A program made the position numbers and the translations under genes. Of a stretch of 64,000 nucleotides of DNA, positions 56,008-64,000 are shown one piece after another. Origin of the DNA: RPQJ01 sp963700045. Lineage in GTDB: Bacteria > Pseudomonadota > Gammaproteobacteria > Steroidobacterales > Steroidobacteraceae. Each line of letters begins with the position of its first letter. Position 1 is the first letter of the stretch. A model generated the notes under the pieces. The model did not search any database. It was not told the origin of the DNA and worked only from the letters and a program-made list of their open reading frames with translations. Location: assembly GCA_963700045.1 (NCBI GenBank), contig CAVOWK010000045.1, positions 28,400 to 92,399 on the forward strand, written 5' to 3'.

Positions 56008-57207
56008 CTAAGCGGCTACTGCGCGGGGCAGGGACTTGGAGTAACGGGCTTCAAGTACGGAGCGTCGCGCGGGGTCGACATTGACCAGCGACAGGTCGCC
56101 GTTGATGTGAGGCAGCGAGAGCAGCCGCTGGTCCATGACGCGGTACCAGAGCGGCGGGAACAGGGCGACGAAGTACATGCCCATGTACCCGTTCGGCAGC
56201 GAGGGCAGGTCCGGGAAGCTGCGCAGTGTCTGGTAACGGCGCGTCGGGTGGGCATGGTGGTCGGAGTGACGCTCCAGGTGGAAAAGCACGACGTTGGATG
56301 CGACATGGTTCGCATTCCAGCTGTGGTGGGGCTGGCAGTGCTCGAACGTGCCGTTGGCGTTGCGCTTGCGCAGCAGGCCGTAGTGCTCGATGTAATTGGC
56401 GCTCGTCAGCTGCCACCAGGCGAAGAAGTTGTGCACGGCCAGGAACGGCACCATCAGCCAGCCGAAGACTGCAACCAGACCGATCTGCAGGACGGCAGTG
56501 AGCGCATAGGACTGCAGTATTTCGTTCTCGTAATGCCAGGCGGACTTGCCCTGGCGCGCAAGGCGCTCCTGTTCTGCGAACCAGCCACGGCGGAAAGCGC
56601 CGGGGATTTCGCGGCACGCAAACCTGTAGATGTTTTCGCCCATGCGCGAGCTGGCCGGATCCGCTGGCGTCGCGACATGGCGGTGATGGCCACGGTTGTG
56701 TTCAACGCAGAAGTGGCCGTACGCAGGCACTGCCGAGACGATGCGCGCCAACCGGCGCTCGAGCTCCGTCTTCTTGTGGCCAAGTTCGTGCGCGGTGTTG
56801 ACGCCGAGACCGCTGTACAGCCCGGCGGTCAGCGCCAGTGCGAGCATTGCGGCCCACGAGACGTCGTGAATGCCCGCGAACCCGGCGATGAGGATCAGGA
56901 CGACGAAGTGCATCGGCACCGTGAGAATCGGCAACCAGCGGTAGAACTTGTCGTCCTCGAGTTGCGAGACGAGTTCCTCCGGGGGGTTGCTCGTGTCCTC
57001 CCCCAGCAGCCAGTCGAACAGGGCAGTGCCGCCGTAGAACAGAACGAGCGGCACGACGAATGCCCACTCGCGACCGTTCAACGAGTACAGCCCGATGCCG
57101 CTGAGGGCGACCAGCGGGAAGAACAGCGCGCTGATCCACAGGAAGCGCTTGCGGTCCCGGTAGACGATCGCGCCTTTCTCCGGATGAACCATGGCGAAGG
57201 TTTTCAT
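56008..57207 (-). CDS. alkB: Alkane 1-monooxygenase
   Basis: 399 residues, integral membrane diiron enzyme. Histidine boxes HELGHK, EHNRGHHRHVATPADPASS and LERHSDHHAHPTRRYQ, plus NYIEHYGLLR, are all present and in order. It hydroxylates alkanes at the terminal carbon using rubredoxin electrons. ATG at 57207 (MKTFAMVHPEK). Operon with rubA1 and rubA2; regulator divergent. No alcohol dehydrogenase or rubredoxin reductase is adjacent. Confidence 0.95.
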   Translation of the reverse strand: MKTFAMVHPEKGAIVYRDRKRFLWISALFFPLVALSGIGLYSLNGREWAFVVPLVLFYGGTALFDWLLGEDTSNPPEELVSQLEDDKFYRWLPILTVPMHFVVLILIAGFAGIHDVSWAAMLALALTAGLYSGLGVNTAHELGHKKTELERRLARIVSAVPAYGHFCVEHNRGHHRHVATPADPASSRMGENIYRFACREIPGAFRRGWFAEQERLARQGKSAWHYENEILQSYALTAVLQIGLVAVFGWLMVPFLAVHNFFAWWQLTSANYIEHYGLLRKRNANGTFEHCQPHHSWNANHVASNVVLFHLERHSDHHAHPTRRYQTLRSFPDLPSLPNGYMGMYFVALFPPLWYRVMDQRLLSLPHINGDLSLVNVDPARRSVLEARYSKSLPRAVAA

Positions 57208-57316
57208 TGCGGCTCTCAGTTGGGGTGCAGACAGGGAGCGCACTGTAGGCTGCAACGTGCTGTCGGAAAATTGCGTTTCATGACAATATTCTGGTCATCT
57301 GACGCCATTTTGCACC
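57208..57316. promoter_or_regulatory. Divergent control region alkB/alkR
   Basis: 109 bases between divergent starts. An inverted TGAC...GTCA pair spans an AT-rich ATATT core (57280-57296), a candidate regulator site. Promoter elements cannot be assigned with certainty. Confidence 0.5.
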
Positions 57317-58354
57317 ATGAAGAACCCGATTGCGGCCCTGCCGACGCCCAGCACCTACACGCGGCTTCTGCTGCGACGCCGGCCGCATGAAGCCGGGTCG
57401 TTGCTCGCGGGAACCGGCCTTGCCGCCGAAACGCTGGCACACACTGCGCAGATCAGCGTTGCACAACAGTTGCAGGTCTTCCGCAACGCTATGCAGCTGA
57501 GTGGCCGGCCCGATTGGGCGCTCGAGTTCGGCCGGCAGCTCGACATCCACAGTCACGGTCCGCTCGGTTTCGCAGCCCTCAGCGCGCCGACACTGGGCGA
57601 AGGCCTCGACGTCCTCGGCCAGTTCTCGCGCATCCGCAGTCCCTACCTGAAGGTCGAGTCGCTGCGGACCGATCAACACTTGATACTCAAGATCGACACC
57701 CGCCTCCACCCGCTCGGATCGCTTGAACTGCCGCTGATCGAAATCCTGCTGCAGGTGGCGACCTCCTTCGCCGAGGCTGTGCTCGGCCAGAGCGCCGTCG
57801 ATACCGTGTTGTGGCTTGCGCAGCCACCACCACCGCACGCGCCGTTGTACGCGCAGTACTTTCATGCGCGTTACGAGTTCAATGCCACCTTCAACGGCGT
57901 CCTGCTGCCGGCGTCACTGCAGGCGTTGCCATGCCCCCTGCACGACGAGAAGACCTATCACGCAGCGCTGGCGCGCTGCCGCGAGGCACTGGACGCCGTC
58001 CTGAGCCCCGACGACGTCGCGGCGCGTGCAAGTCACTGGCTCGCGGCGCACTTCGATCAGATTGAAGCAAGGGGTCACGCCGCCAGCCAGCCGCGCCTGG
58101 AGCAGTTGGCCACGGCACTGCACGTGTCGCCGCGCACGCTGATTCGACAACTGGCGGATCGCGGCACGAGCTACACGGAACTGCGCGAGGCCCAGCAACT
58201 GGCCATCGCGCTCAGGCTGCTGGCGGACGCTCGATATTCAGTCAATGAAATCGGAGCCCTCCTCGGATATGGCGACGCTGCCAACTTCGGTCGCGCTTTT
58301 CGGCGGATGACCGGGGTGTCACCGGGCCAGTACCGTCGGGGCCAGCGCCCCTAG
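57317..58354 (+). CDS. AraC/XylS family regulator (AlkR-like)
   Basis: 345 residues. N-terminal arabinose-binding-type domain (FGRQLDIHSHGPLGFAALSA) and C-terminal double HTH (LEQLATALHVSPRTLIRQL, DARYSVNEIGALLGYGDAANFGRAFRR). Divergent from alkB, as AlkR from alkM in Acinetobacter, so probable activator of alkane hydroxylase in response to alkanes. ATG at 57317. Confidence 0.9.
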   Translation: MKNPIAALPTPSTYTRLLLRRRPHEAGSLLAGTGLAAETLAHTAQISVAQQLQVFRNAMQLSGRPDWALEFGRQLDIHSHGPLGFAALSAPTLGEGLDVLGQFSRIRSPYLKVESLRTDQHLILKIDTRLHPLGSLELPLIEILLQVATSFAEAVLGQSAVDTVLWLAQPPPPHAPLYAQYFHARYEFNATFNGVLLPASLQALPCPLHDEKTYHAALARCREALDAVLSPDDVAARASHWLAAHFDQIEARGHAASQPRLEQLATALHVSPRTLIRQLADRGTSYTELREAQQLAIALRLLADARYSVNEIGALLGYGDAANFGRAFRRMTGVSPGQYRRGQRP

Positions 58355-58482
58355 CTGGATTGGCACGGGGAGAGTGGCCCAGGGATCGGCAGCCGCTACG
58401 CAGCCTGGCACGTCATGAGCGGCACGAGCTTGCAGGAGTTCAGGGAGTTGGGAGGCTGGAAGTCATAAGCCTTTGATGTCAC

Positions 58483-58611
58483 TGGTGCGCCCGGAGAGGT
58501 TGCGCCGCCGCTCCGCTACTGCGGCGCCCCGTTGGGGCCGTTGTCGATGCGCTCCGTTGCCGCGAACCGCCAACGTCCAACCACGCTGCGCGTGGTTGTC
58601 GACCTCCCGAC
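58483..58611. repeat. tRNA-Arg 3' end fragment, copy 3, with the 98-bp insert
   Basis: TGGTGCGCCCGGAGAGGTT (58483-58501) is the tRNA 3' end with CCA, then the 98-bp element at 58502-58599, then only CGACCTCCCGAC of the tRNA before unrelated sequence. A CTCCCGAC/GTCGGGAG hairpin follows. Same composite as copy 2, 12.5 kb away, and only 87 bases from the intact tRNA. Confidence 0.8.
58502..58599. repeat. 98-bp structured repeat (copy B)
   Basis: See 46004-46101; all 98 bases agree by eye. Confidence 0.85.
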
Positions 58612-58648
58612 GTCGTCGGGAGTCCCGGACGTCTCACCGGTTGAGACG

Positions 58649-58697
58649 GTGAAATGAAAAAGGGGTCCCCTTGCGAGGGACCCCTTTTTCATTTCAC
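58649..58697 (-). terminator. Terminator of tRNA-Arg
   Basis: A near 21-pair stem with arms 58649-58669 and 58677-58697, loop CTTGCGA, starts directly after the tRNA's CCA. It contains AAAAAGGGG against CCCCTTTTT, so works in both directions. A copy is at 43025-43066. Confidence 0.85.
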
Positions 58698-58774
58698 TGG
58701 TGCGCCCGGAGAGATTCGAACTCCCGACCTTCTGGTTCGTAGCCAGACGCTCTATCCAACTGAGCTACGGGCGC
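58698..58774 (-). tRNA. tRNA-Arg (anticodon ACG)
   Basis: 77 bases with encoded CCA. Acceptor GCGCCCG/CGGGCGC, D-arm with TAGCTCAGTTGGATAGAGC, anticodon loop CTACGAA (ACG at positions 34-36), T-loop TTCGAAT. The same species follows tRNA-Ser in E. coli (argV). Confidence 0.97.
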
Positions 58775-58787
58775 GTTATGAACGTCC

Positions 58788-58878
58788 TGGCGGAGAGAGA
58801 GGGATTCGAACCCTCGAAGGGCTTTTGACCCTTACGCCCTTAGCAGGGGCGCGCCTTCGACCACTCGGCCATCTCTCC
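58788..58878 (-). tRNA. tRNA-Ser (anticodon GCU)
   Basis: 91 bases with encoded CCA and a long variable arm, as in class II tRNAs. Anticodon loop CTGCTAA. Lies between csrA and tRNA-Arg as serV in E. coli. Confidence 0.97.
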
Positions 58879-58975
58879 GTTTTTAGGAGAGCCGCGAAGG
58901 ATAAACGTCTGGAGCCGCCCCGTAAAGCTTGGCGCCGGAAAATGGCGAGTCAACGGATTTCAGGGAGTCCGCAGG

Positions 58976-59239
58976 TCAGGGATACGGTTCGTTATCCATG
59001 CCATTGGCGGCATGGCCGTTGCCATTCGAGCGCACAGCGTCCGGACGCGCCGACGTCGTGCCACCCCCGTCCTGCTCTTCGCGCTTGATGCGCTCAAAAA
59101 TCTCTTCACGGTGGACGGCCACGTCGCGCGGCGCGTTGACGCCGACGCGGACCTGGTTGCCTTTGACGCCGAGCACGGTGACGGTCACGTCGTTGCCGAT
59201 CATGACGGTTTCACCTACGCGTCGCGTGAGAATCAACAT
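58976..59239 (-). CDS. csrA: CsrA, carbon storage regulator, with C-terminal extension
   Basis: 87 residues. The standard CsrA core MLILTRRVGETVMIGNDV..., VRVGVNAPRDVAVHREEIFERI is intact (~55 residues), followed by a Gly/Asn/Ser-rich tail about 25 residues beyond the usual 61. RNA-binding R44 region (APRDVAVHREEI) is present. It controls translation of carbon storage and motility mRNAs. ATG at 59239, AGGAGAA upstream. The tRNAs follow. Confidence 0.95.
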   Translation of the reverse strand: MLILTRRVGETVMIGNDVTVTVLGVKGNQVRVGVNAPRDVAVHREEIFERIKREEQDGGGTTSARPDAVRSNGNGHAANGMDNEPYP

Positions 59240-59548
59240 GACGTTCTCCTGGCCTGCATGACTTCGTACGTCGCCGGACTCGATTCCTTTCAATCCTTCT
59301 GCGTGCGTCCGGTCGGGAGTGGCTTCCCACTCACGAAGCCGTCGACGGCCGCGGGCAACAACGCCCAACTCTCTCAACCACTCCTGGAAATAATATGCGC
59401 ATAAAAATGCGCGACATTCCCGGTGACGAACAATAGCGCGCACGCGATCAAAAGTCAGTACGCGCTGACAACCAGTGCGTCCTGATCGGCTCGATTTTTC
59501 CTGCCTGAACGAAGCGGATCCTTCCGTGCGAGCCGACACGTCAACCTG
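59240..59548. other. Intergenic stretch csrA-alaS, 309 bases
   Basis: Holds the csrA promoter region. An AT-rich patch with ATGCGCATAAAAATGCGC (59396-59413) stands out from the GC-rich surroundings. No lysC, as in some relatives, and no ORF I can support. Confidence 0.6.
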
Positions 59549-62188
59549 TCACGACACCTGCGGGCCGAGCCACGCCGCGAGACCGTCGAGTGCTGCGGTG
59601 AGATTGGCTGGTTGCGTGCCACCGGCCTGCGCGAGATCCGCGCGACCGCCGCCTTTGCCACCGACCTGCTTCGCCACGTGATTGACGATGTCGCCCGCCT
59701 TCACGCGCGAGGTGAGGTCGTCGGTGACGCCGGCGATGAGCGTCACCTTGTCAGCGCCTGCCGGCGAACCCAGCACGATGATTGCGCTGCCGAGCTTGTT
59801 TTTAAGCTGATCCACGGCCATGCGCAGCGCGGCAGCATCCGCGCCATCGACGGTCGCAGCGACGAGCTTCACGCCCACACCGATCGTCAGCGCCTCGGCC
59901 GCCATGTCGCGACCGCTGCCGCTCGCGAGCTTTTCCTTGAGCTGCGCGATCTCCTTTTCCATGCGTCGCGCGCGGTCGAGCAACTGCCTGACCTTGTCTT
60001 CGACGTCGTCGCGCGAACCACGAACGAGTCCAGCCACATCACGCAGCTTGTGGTCCGTTTCGACCACGTACTGGTACGCGCCCTGGCCCGTGACCGCTTC
60101 GATCCGTCGCACGCCGGCTGCAACGCCGCCTTCGCTCACGATCTTGAACAGGCCGATGTCGCCGGCGCGGCGCACGTGGGTGCCGCCACAGAGTTCGGTC
60201 GAATATGCACCGATGCGCAGCACGCGCACCTTGTCTTCGTACTTCTCGCCGAACAGCGCCATCGCTCCCGCGGCCACCGCGGCATCGAAATCCATGACTT
60301 TGGTTTCGGCCTCGGCGTTCCTGCGCACTTCCGTATTCACGATCGCCTCGACCCGCTGCAATTCTTCGGGCGTGACGCCCGAATAATGCGAGAAATCGAA
60401 ACGCAGGCGGTCGGGCGCGACCAGCGAACCCTTCTGGGTGACGTGCGCCCCCAGGACCTCGCGCAAAGCCGCGTGCAGCAGGTGCGTGGCGGAGTGATTC
60501 GCGCGGGTAGCGTCGCGGCGCACCGCATCCACCGCCGCAGCAACCGTATCGCCGACCTTGAGCGCGCCGGCCACGAGCTTGCCCACATGAACGTGTGCCT
60601 TGCCGAGCTTCTGCGTGTCCGTGACCGCGAAGCGAGCACTGGACGTCGAGAGTTCCCCGGCATCACCAACCTGGCCGCCACTCTCGGCGTAGAACGGCGT
60701 GACGTCGAGGACGACCTGGCCCTCCTCGCCGGCCTTCAGTTCCGTCACCGCGTCCTTGCCGCGGAACATCGCGACGATACGGCCCTGGCCGGTCTCGCCG
60801 TCGTAGCCGACGAACGAAGTCTGGCTGTCGACGCTCAGGTCGCCGCGCAGGTCGACGTTGAACTTGCTGGCGGCACGCGACATCGCGCGTTGCGCATTCA
60901 TCGCGGCCTCGAACCCCGGCTCGTCGATCGAGAGACCGCGCTCGCGCGCGATGTCGTTGGTGAGGTCGACCGGGAAGCCGTAGGTGTCGTAGAGACGGAA
61001 CACCGTCTCACCCGGAATCTCTTTCGTGCTGCCAAGCGTGCCGATGGCGGTGTCGAGCAAGGCCATGCCCTGCGTCAGCGTCTCGGCGAAACGCTCTTCT
61101 TCCTGCAGGATGACTTTCTCGATGTGCGCGCGCTGCGCCGTGAGTTCGGGATAGGCGACGCCCATCTCCTGCTCGAGAGTCCGCACCAGCGTGTGGAAGA
61201 ACGGCTGGCGCTGGCCGAGCATGAAGCCATGGCGGATCGCACGACGCATGATCCGGCGCAGCACGTAGCCACGGCCTTCGTTCGACGGCAGCACGCCGTC
61301 CGCGATCAGGAACGACGTGGCGCGCACGTGGTCCGCGATCACGCGCAGCGAATTCGAGGCCAGGTTGCTGGTGCCCGTGGCCTTCGCCGCCGCGGCAATC
61401 AGGTTGCGAAACAGGTCGATCTCGTAATTGCTGTGCACGCCCTGCATGACGGCAGAGACGCGCTCGAGACCCATGCCGGTGTCCACCGACGGCTTCGGCA
61501 GCGGCGTCATCGTGCCGTCGGCCGAGCGGTCGAACTGCATGAACACGAGGTTCCAGATCTCGACGTAGCGATCGCCGTCTTCGTCGGGCGAACCCGGCGG
61601 ACCGCCCGCGACGTCGGGACCGTGGTCGTAGAAGATTTCGGTGCACGGGCCGCACGGGCCCGTGTCGCCCATCGCCCAGAAATTCGACTTGGCGCCCATG
61701 CGCGTGAGGCGCGCGGGATCGACGCCGATTTCCTTCAGCCAGATCTCGGCGGCGCCGTCGTCTTCTTCGAACACCGTGACCCAGAGCTTCGACGGCGGAA
61801 TGCCGAGCGTGCCGGTGATGAAGTCCCAGGCGAAGCGGATCGCGTCCTGCTTGAAGTAGTCGCCGAAGCTGAAGTTGCCCAGCATCTCGAAGAACGTGTG
61901 GTGGCGCGACGTGTAACCGACGTTCTCGAGGTCATTGTGCTTGCCGCCGGCGCGCACGCAGCGCTGCGAGGTGGCCGCACGCACGTAGCTGCGCTTTTCC
62001 TTGCCGAGGAACAGGTCCTTGAACTGGACCATGCCGGCGTTGGTGAAGAGCAGCGTCGGGTCATTGCCGGGCACGAGCGAACTCGACGGCACGACGGCGT
62101 GGCCGCGGTCCCTGAAGAAGTCGAGGAACGCCGCGCGCAGCTGCGCGCTGGTCATGAAGTTGGCCGGGGCCGTAGGCGTGCTTGTCAT
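59549..62188 (-). CDS. alaS: Alanyl-tRNA synthetase
   Basis: 879 residues. Catalytic core FLDFFRDRGHAVVPSSSLVP, NDPTLLFTNAGMVQFKDLF; editing domain ANHSATHLLHAAL (HxxxH) and CGGTHV; C-terminal DHHA1 part SAIIVLGSPAGADKVTLIAG. Essential. ATG at 62188 overlaps the recX stop (ATGA). Confidence 0.98.
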   Translation of the reverse strand: MTSTPTAPANFMTSAQLRAAFLDFFRDRGHAVVPSSSLVPGNDPTLLFTNAGMVQFKDLFLGKEKRSYVRAATSQRCVRAGGKHNDLENVGYTSRHHTFFEMLGNFSFGDYFKQDAIRFAWDFITGTLGIPPSKLWVTVFEEDDGAAEIWLKEIGVDPARLTRMGAKSNFWAMGDTGPCGPCTEIFYDHGPDVAGGPPGSPDEDGDRYVEIWNLVFMQFDRSADGTMTPLPKPSVDTGMGLERVSAVMQGVHSNYEIDLFRNLIAAAAKATGTSNLASNSLRVIADHVRATSFLIADGVLPSNEGRGYVLRRIMRRAIRHGFMLGQRQPFFHTLVRTLEQEMGVAYPELTAQRAHIEKVILQEEERFAETLTQGMALLDTAIGTLGSTKEIPGETVFRLYDTYGFPVDLTNDIARERGLSIDEPGFEAAMNAQRAMSRAASKFNVDLRGDLSVDSQTSFVGYDGETGQGRIVAMFRGKDAVTELKAGEEGQVVLDVTPFYAESGGQVGDAGELSTSSARFAVTDTQKLGKAHVHVGKLVAGALKVGDTVAAAVDAVRRDATRANHSATHLLHAALREVLGAHVTQKGSLVAPDRLRFDFSHYSGVTPEELQRVEAIVNTEVRRNAEAETKVMDFDAAVAAGAMALFGEKYEDKVRVLRIGAYSTELCGGTHVRRAGDIGLFKIVSEGGVAAGVRRIEAVTGQGAYQYVVETDHKLRDVAGLVRGSRDDVEDKVRQLLDRARRMEKEIAQLKEKLASGSGRDMAAEALTIGVGVKLVAATVDGADAAALRMAVDQLKNKLGSAIIVLGSPAGADKVTLIAGVTDDLTSRVKAGDIVNHVAKQVGGKGGGRADLAQAGGTQPANLTAALDGLAAWLGPQVS

Positions 62189-62671
62189 AAATCTGGGTCG
62201 TCGTCGTCGGCTGGGCCGGGGCCGAGGGCAGCCCGGATCTGGTCCGAAGAAAACCCGCGATATTGGAGGAAGCGTGCCTGTTTTGCACGTTCACGGTAGT
62301 CGGCTGGCGGTGACAACCCGAACTTGCGACGGCGGGCTTCCCGGGCAGCCTGGATCCAGTCAGTCGCCGTCGTGTCGAGAGCCTGGTCGATCGTTTCGGA
62401 CTCGACGCCGCGATCGCGCAGGCCCATGCGGACGCGCAACGGTCCCTGGCCTCGTCCCGCGCGCTGGGTGACGAACTGCTCGGCAAACCGCTCCTCGCGC
62501 AGGAACCCTTCCTGCACGACGGCGGCCACCGCCGCTTCCACTACCGCAGCGCCATACCCCTTGCGCAGCAGGCGCTCGGTCAGCTCGTGGCGGCTGAAGT
62601 CACGCCCTGCGAGCAGCGCGTAGGCCGCGGTCTGGACGGTGCGCTGATCCGCCTCCGCCGCCGCCCCTGGC

Positions 62672-62691
<20 letters not shown>
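62185..62691 (-). CDS. recX: RecX, RecA regulator
   Basis: 168 residues with the RecX three-helix repeats (YALLAGRDFSRHELTERLLRKG, VQEGFLREERFAEQFVTQRAG, GFSSDQIRAALG). It inhibits RecA filament extension. GTG at 62691 overlaps the recA end by 20 bases; a later start is possible. Confidence 0.9.
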
Positions 62692-63699
<1,008 letters not shown>

Positions 63700-63817
63700 T
63701 GCGTTGCTCGTGAGTCAGGCGTGGGAGCCGGGCGGGCCCGGCTCGTGAAAGTAGATCTGCGGGATGGCTGCATTATTCCACAGCCCTGCCCGCGGGCGGT
63801 CGAAAAATACCCCGGAA

Positions 63818-64000
63818 TCACCGGTTCTGACCCGCCTTCGACCGCGTGATTCCACAGTCCAGAGGCTCATAGCGTGAGCCTGCCGCATCGGTCACGGAGC
63901 GCACGAGCGCAAAGCCGCCAGCTTGCCACACGAACGGCGGATCGAGGAGCGGATCCGCAGCGGATGGTACCTCTTGCGCGCAAGCGTCACATGCAGGCGG
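63818..64000 (-). CDS. Possible 3' end of an unknown gene (cut by window edge)
   Basis: The minus-strand frame is open for 60 codons from the right edge to a TGA at 63818-63820, including FVWQAGGFALVRSVTDAAG and RYEPLDCGITRS. It looks coding, but the family is not recognised and the start lies outside. Confidence 0.4.
   Translation of the reverse strand, partial: PPACDACAQEVPSAADPLLDPPFVWQAGGFALVRSVTDAAGSRYEPLDCGITRSKAGQNR

Noticed and set aside
59612..62299. 895-codon plus-strand frame
   Set aside because: Complete antisense shadow of alaS caused by high G+C; no domain match and heavy in R/H/A.
63700..63820. LexA box upstream of recA
   Set aside because: No CTGT-N8-ACAG or similar operator seen; only a GC-rich hairpin.

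Overview
The window reads as chromosomal DNA of a high-G+C gammaproteobacterium that degrades hydrocarbons and stores lipid. The right end carries the order recA-recX-alaS-csrA-tRNA-Ser(GCU)-tRNA-Arg(ACG), which is the arrangement seen in Escherichia coli and relatives (alaS-csrA-serV-argV). The accessory genes include alkane hydroxylase with two rubredoxins, a Baeyer-Villiger-type monooxygenase, wax ester synthase/DGAT, a phasin-like protein and a DcaP-like porin. They suggest something near the Nevskiales/Xanthomonadales-like lineages; this is an inference from gene content, not a phylogeny.

Layout. 0-5.5 kb: end of a DcaP-like porin, then an ECF sigma factor followed by a very large Ser/Thr kinase-PEGA-SUMF1-hydrolase fusion, then a divergent ScyD/ScyE-like secreted protein. 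All of this stretch is riddled with single-base frame changes that look like sequence errors rather than decay. 5.6-28.8 kb: metabolic and envelope genes (BVMO, MATE pump, TrhA, HemG, SDR, wax synthase, pyruvate phosphate dikinase, AtoE, a pair of amidohydrolases, a three-gene ABC exporter, formate-THF ligase). 27.1-31.5 kb: an XdhC-MobA fusion divergent from a two-subunit molybdenum hydroxylase. 31.5-41.2 kb: a run of small stress and envelope proteins (DUF883/YqjE/YqjK operon, phasin, DUF3309, VIT transporter, two CsbD proteins, CBS protein) including a protein that looks like a bacterial caleosin. 41.4-43.0 kb: lipase-like lipoprotein.

43.0-58.7 kb is bounded by copies of the 3' half of tRNA-Arg plus its terminator, with two further tRNA-Arg 3' fragments inside, each split by the same 98-bp sequence. 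No integrase is visible. The block holds a HigBA module, two DUF885 peptidase-like proteins, an acyl-CoA dehydrogenase, a ZIP transporter remnant, GST, YjbQ, a TolB/TPR protein and the alkR/alkB-rubA1-rubA2 alkane oxidation cluster. I read it as an old, decayed integration region (or remains of a tandem tRNA-Arg array) next to the conserved csrA-alaS-recX-recA segment.

How the parts fit: AlkB with its rubredoxins would start terminal alkane oxidation, acyl-CoA dehydrogenase would continue into beta-oxidation, and the wax synthase/DGAT, phasin-like and caleosin-like proteins suggest that surplus acyl chains are stored in coated lipid inclusions. No CRISPR array, rRNA, complete insertion sequence or phage structural gene was seen.
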